Assembly (NCBI GenBank): GCA_964389025.1
Contig: CAYMCQ010000078.1
Coordinates: forward strand, 1-21,024
DNA: 21,024 nt
Reading direction: 5' to 3'
Origin: CAYMCQ01 sp964389025
Lineage (GTDB): Bacteria > Verrucomicrobiota > Verrucomicrobiia > Limisphaerales > CAYMCQ01
Below, piece after piece: positions 18,438-21,024 of this stretch. The position numbers were made by a program, and so were the translations under genes. Within the stretch, counting starts at the first letter, position 1, and each line of letters begins with the position of its first letter. Below the pieces are notes generated by a model. It had not been told where the DNA came from. It made no database searches and saw nothing but the letters and a program-made list of their open reading frames with translations.

Positions 18438-19472
18438 ATGCCAACCGAGCGCCCAATCACCATCGCCACACGCGGCAGCGCGCTCGCGCTCGCCCAGGCG
18501 CACATGATCTTCGACCAATGCCGCGCGGCGTTTCCAAAACTGCGCTTCGAAATCAAGATCATCAAGACCACCGGCGACAAAATGCTGACGGCGTCGCTGG
18601 CAAAAAGCGGGCAAGAAGAACTGCCGAAAGGTTTGTTCACGAAGGAACTCGAAGTGGCGCTCGTCAAAGGCCATGCGGACTTGGCGGTGCACAGCCTGAA
18701 AGATTTGCCGACGGAGTTGCCGATGGGTCTGAAGCTGGGCGCGGTCGGCAAGCGCGCCGATGTGCGGGACGTTTTGCTGTATCGCGACGCGGAATATCTG
18801 GCGAAGCAAAAATCTGCGACGGAAGTTGAAGAATGGTCGCCCGGCCACAGCGAACGGCGCGGCTTCAAAACGAAACTGACGCTCAAAGATTTGCCGCGCG
18901 GCGCGACCATCGCCACGAGCAGCACGCGGCGGCGCGACCAGTTGCTGATGCGCCGGCCTGACCTGAAGATCGTCGAGATTCGCGGCAACATCGTCACGCG
19001 GATGCAAAAGCTCGCGGACAAAGTGGAACTGGACGGGCTGATGCTCGCCGCCGCCGGCATCGCGCGGCTGAATTTCAAGATCACGCCCGCCGGAAAACTT
19101 GAAGGTGACGCCGTGCCGGACGGTTTGCTCGCGACGATTCTGGAAACGGACGTGATGCTGCCTGCCGTTGGTCAGGCGGCGATTGGGATTGAGATCCGCG
19201 CGGACGACGAACGCATCGCGAAGATTTGCGAGCGCCTGAATCATTTCAACACAATGCAATGCGTGACGGCGGAGCGCGCGTTTCTAGCGGCGATGGGTGG
19301 CGGCTGCGCCAGTCCCGTTGCGGCCTACGCGGAAGTCGTCGGCGATAAAATCGAGATGAAGGTGATTTCATTTGTTGGCGGAACACGGAAATGCGCTAAG
19401 GGGAAGCGCAACGTCAAAGAACCTGAGACTTTGGGACAGCAACTCGCGGCGGAGTTGAAGCCACACTCTTAA
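18438..19472 (+). CDS. hemC: Porphobilinogen deaminase (hydroxymethylbilane synthase)
   Basis: 344 aa from the ATG at 18438. HemC joins four porphobilinogens into hydroxymethylbilane. Landmarks: IATRGSALALAQ (substrate-binding Arg), IIKTTGDKM, KGLFTKELEVALVKGHADLA, VHSLKDLPTELP, ATSSTRRRDQLL, EIRGNIVTRMQKL, LAAAGIARL, MLPAVGQAAIGIE and GGGCASPVAAY, in which Cys290 carries the dipyrromethane cofactor. It is about 30 residues longer than typical. Part of the excess is an insertion (about 118-150: YLAKQKSATEVEEWSPGHSE, RRGFKT) between RDVLLYRDA and LTLKDLPRGA, at a surface loop. It follows hemA in the same direction but the repeat hairpin separates them, so translation may depend on that structure. 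Confidence 0.95.
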   Translation: MPTERPITIATRGSALALAQAHMIFDQCRAAFPKLRFEIKIIKTTGDKMLTASLAKSGQEELPKGLFTKELEVALVKGHADLAVHSLKDLPTELPMGLKLGAVGKRADVRDVLLYRDAEYLAKQKSATEVEEWSPGHSERRGFKTKLTLKDLPRGATIATSSTRRRDQLLMRRPDLKIVEIRGNIVTRMQKLADKVELDGLMLAAAGIARLNFKITPAGKLEGDAVPDGLLATILETDVMLPAVGQAAIGIEIRADDERIAKICERLNHFNTMQCVTAERAFLAAMGGGCASPVAAYAEVVGDKIEMKVISFVGGTRKCAKGKRNVKEPETLGQQLAAELKPHS

Positions 19473-19595
19473 CGTGTATTGGTTTATGATACGACATCGC
19501 TTACCTAGAAAGCGCGTCACACGATCTGCTGTCTAGCATTCGCGGAATGGCTTCTTTTCGAGCTCATACGAATTCCGTATCGGGCACCGCAGGAT

Positions 19596-19820
19596 ATGCT
19601 GACGTTCTTGGGCACAGAAAAATATCTCGTGATGATTCTGATGTTAGGAATCGCTCTGGTTGGCCTTGCGTTCATTCTAACGCGGAGTTTTGGCTCATTC
19701 TGGACCAAACGGGACATCATTCTAATTGGCGTCCTCACGGCGATTTTGACGGCTGGAGGAATACTTGTAGTCTTTCATCCGGCTTGGCCAGTGACACCAC
19801 TGCATTTGCTGCTCCGGTGA
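19596..19820 (+). CDS. Possible 74-aa membrane protein
   Basis: An ATG at 19596 preceded by GCAGGAT opens a frame with two clear hydrophobic helices: YLVMILMLGIALVGLAFILT and IILIGVLTAILTAGGILVVF, joined by a short basic/aromatic loop (RSFGSFWTKRD). The two-helix pattern and the weak Shine-Dalgarno-like GGA favour a real gene. No family is recognised. The surroundings (19473-19595 and 19821-19873) hold nothing else I can support. The codon use is AT-richer than hemC or the DAHP synthase gene. It may be a decayed or accessory gene. Confidence 0.45.
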   Translation: MLTFLGTEKYLVMILMLGIALVGLAFILTRSFGSFWTKRDIILIGVLTAILTAGGILVVFHPAWPVTPLHLLLR

Positions 19821-19873
19821 AGCTCGGCCTATGAAACGGTGTAGTTAATTCTTTCGCTGCTGCCATTCTCCGA

Positions 19874-19879
19874 TATAAT
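19874..19879 (+). promoter_or_regulatory. Perfect -10 hexamer of the DAHP synthase gene, near-leaderless
   Basis: TATAAT lies 9 bases before the ATG at 19889. Normal spacing places the transcription start within a few bases of the ATG. No good -35 is visible (CTTTCG or TTTCGC at 17-16 bases). The intervening CTCCTCCC is not a ribosome binding site. Confidence 0.5.
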
Positions 19880-19888
19880 TCTCCTCCC

Positions 19889-20965
19889 ATGCTACCGACG
19901 CAAAATCTGCACGTCCGCGAATGTGTCCGCCTCGTCACGCCGACGGCGTTGAAGGCGGAACTGCCGACGACCGACGCGGCGAACAAAACCGTTTTCCATG
20001 GACGCGAACGCATCACGAACATTCTTCAGCGAAAAGATTCACGAATGTTAGTGGTCGTTGGGCCTTGCTCGATCCATGACGTTGACGGCGCGCTCGAATA
20101 CGCGACGAAGTTGAATTCACTCCGCGTCGAGCTTGCCGACCAGTTCGAGATCGTCATGCGCGTTTATTTCGAGAAGCCGCGCACGACGATCGGCTGGAAA
20201 GGGTTGATCAACGACCCTCATCTCGACGGCAGCTACGACATTCAGACCGGCGTGAAAAAAGCGCGCAAGCTGTTGCTCGACATCACCGAGATGGGTTTGC
20301 CGACGGCCACGGAATTTCTCGACCCGATCATTCCGCAATACACCGCCGACCTGATTTGCTGGGCGGCAATCGGCGCGCGCACGACGGAATCGCAGACGCA
20401 CCGCGAGATGGCGAGTGGACTTTCGATGCCCGTCGGTTTCAAGAACGCGACGGACGGCAGTCTGCAAGTCGCCATTGACGCGATGAAGTCCGCGATGACG
20501 CCGCACGCTTTTCTTGGCATTGATCAGGACGGCATCACGAGCATCATCCGCACAACAGGAAATTCCGCCGGCCACGTCGTCCTTCGCGGCGGACGCGCGC
20601 GACCGAATTACGACGCCGAAAGCATCCGTGACGCGGAAACAAAATTGACGCAAGCCAAACTGCCCGCCGTGATGATGGTGGATTGCAGCCACGCGAATTC
20701 CGAGAAGCAGCACGCGCGTCAGGAAGATGTGTGGCGCAGCGTCGTGGCACAACGCGCAGGCGGCACGCGCTCGCTCATCGGCGTGATGATCGAAAGCAAC
20801 TTGTGCGAAGGCGCGCAGCCGATTCCGGCCGACCTTTCCAAACTCCGCTACGGAGTTTCGATTACCGATGCGTGCCTGGGTTGGGAAACGACCGAGCGGA
20901 TGTTGCGAGACGGCTACAAATCTCTCGCGGCTAAGAGCAGGACATTGGAACCATTGGCTGTTTGA
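19889..20965 (+). CDS. aroG: 3-deoxy-7-phosphoheptulonate synthase, AroG/AroF/AroH type (class I alpha)
   Basis: 358 aa, close to the 350 aa of E. coli AroG, and collinear with it: VVVGPCSIHDVDGALEYA, IVMRVYFEKPRTTIGWKGL, INDPHLDGSYDI, LPTATEFLDPIIPQY, WAAIGARTTESQTHREMASG, VGFKNATDG, VVLRGGRARPNYD, MVDCSHANSEKQ, GVMIESNLCEGAQ and YGVSITDACLGWE. The metal ligands (Cys in GPCSIHD, His in CSHANS, Glu in MIESNL, Asp in ITDAC) and the KPRTT/GARTTES substrate-binding motifs are present. The enzyme condenses PEP and erythrose-4-phosphate to start the shikimate pathway. Which aromatic amino acid inhibits it cannot be judged, so the symbol denotes the family. It stands alone after hemC and the small ORF; nothing recognisable follows to the window's end. 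Confidence 0.95.
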   Translation: MLPTQNLHVRECVRLVTPTALKAELPTTDAANKTVFHGRERITNILQRKDSRMLVVVGPCSIHDVDGALEYATKLNSLRVELADQFEIVMRVYFEKPRTTIGWKGLINDPHLDGSYDIQTGVKKARKLLLDITEMGLPTATEFLDPIIPQYTADLICWAAIGARTTESQTHREMASGLSMPVGFKNATDGSLQVAIDAMKSAMTPHAFLGIDQDGITSIIRTTGNSAGHVVLRGGRARPNYDAESIRDAETKLTQAKLPAVMMVDCSHANSEKQHARQEDVWRSVVAQRAGGTRSLIGVMIESNLCEGAQPIPADLSKLRYGVSITDACLGWETTERMLRDGYKSLAAKSRTLEPLAV

Positions 20966-21024
20966 AATACCAGGACTATCCCCGGTTTTTGAGTTTGGGA
21001 TTTCGTAAGTAGTGCGCGGGGAGC

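Noticed and set aside
18243..19259. A 338-codon open frame on the minus strand
   Set aside because: It lies antisense across hemC and the end of hemA. Its His/Arg/Gln-rich translation is what GC-rich coding DNA gives on the opposite strand; no domain is seen.

Overview
The window looks like a piece of a Verrucomicrobiota chromosome, probably of the Pedosphaera/Limisphaera type. This is inferred from gene style and was not tested by a search. The pointers are two prepilin-like proteins with the FTLIELLVVIAI N-terminus typical of that phylum's large pseudopilin families, a DUF5679 zinc-ribbon protein, weak or absent Shine-Dalgarno sites, GC-rich coding DNA, and several families of short palindromic and tandem repeats, some read through inside genes.

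Layout. Positions 1-1587 (minus): the 5' end of bioB and an MFS transporter, separated by a perfect 25-bp inverted-repeat element. Positions 1702-4394: two convergent members of an unrecognised membrane-anchored protein family (P1 and P2). Positions 4522-9956 (all minus): a pseudopilin, a DUF309 protein, a nucleoside 2-deoxyribosyltransferase-like protein next to a tandem NDPK-domain protein, a DUF5679 protein and an acyl-CoA synthetase. Positions 10031-12484: a second copy of the 25-bp element, ribonuclease D, and a third member of the unknown family (P3) convergent with rnd. From 12719 everything is on the plus strand: purM, a second pseudopilin, a relic of the purM 3' end, a RelB/RelE-type toxin-antitoxin pair, a small membrane protein, a CcsA/HemX-like membrane protein, a 90-aa membrane protein, hemA, hemC, a 74-aa membrane ORF and an AroG-type DAHP synthase.

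How the genes fit together. The CcsA/HemX-like gene, hemA and hemC form a tetrapyrrole cluster covering the first committed steps of haem synthesis, with a likely membrane partner. purM and DAHP synthase are ordinary purine and aromatic biosynthesis. The NDPK and deoxyribosyltransferase-like pair suggests nucleotide metabolism or signalling.

The two most unusual things are these. (1) A three-member paralogous family (P1-P3) shares an N-terminal membrane anchor, a strongly conserved motif with a single cysteine, and a helical core, but the C-termini differ: a LysM domain, an Arg/Gly-rich tail, or nothing. (2) Two loci 2.4 kb apart have the same architecture: the 3' end of a housekeeping gene (rnd, purM) occurs a second time about 1.2-1.4 kb downstream, and exactly one accessory gene (P3, pseudopilin) lies between the copies. 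This looks like insertion of single-gene cassettes at gene 3' ends, with the target's end replaced. No integrase is visible.

No rRNA, tRNA or CRISPR array was seen. Promoter calls are by eye. The 59 bases after the last gene show nothing I can name.
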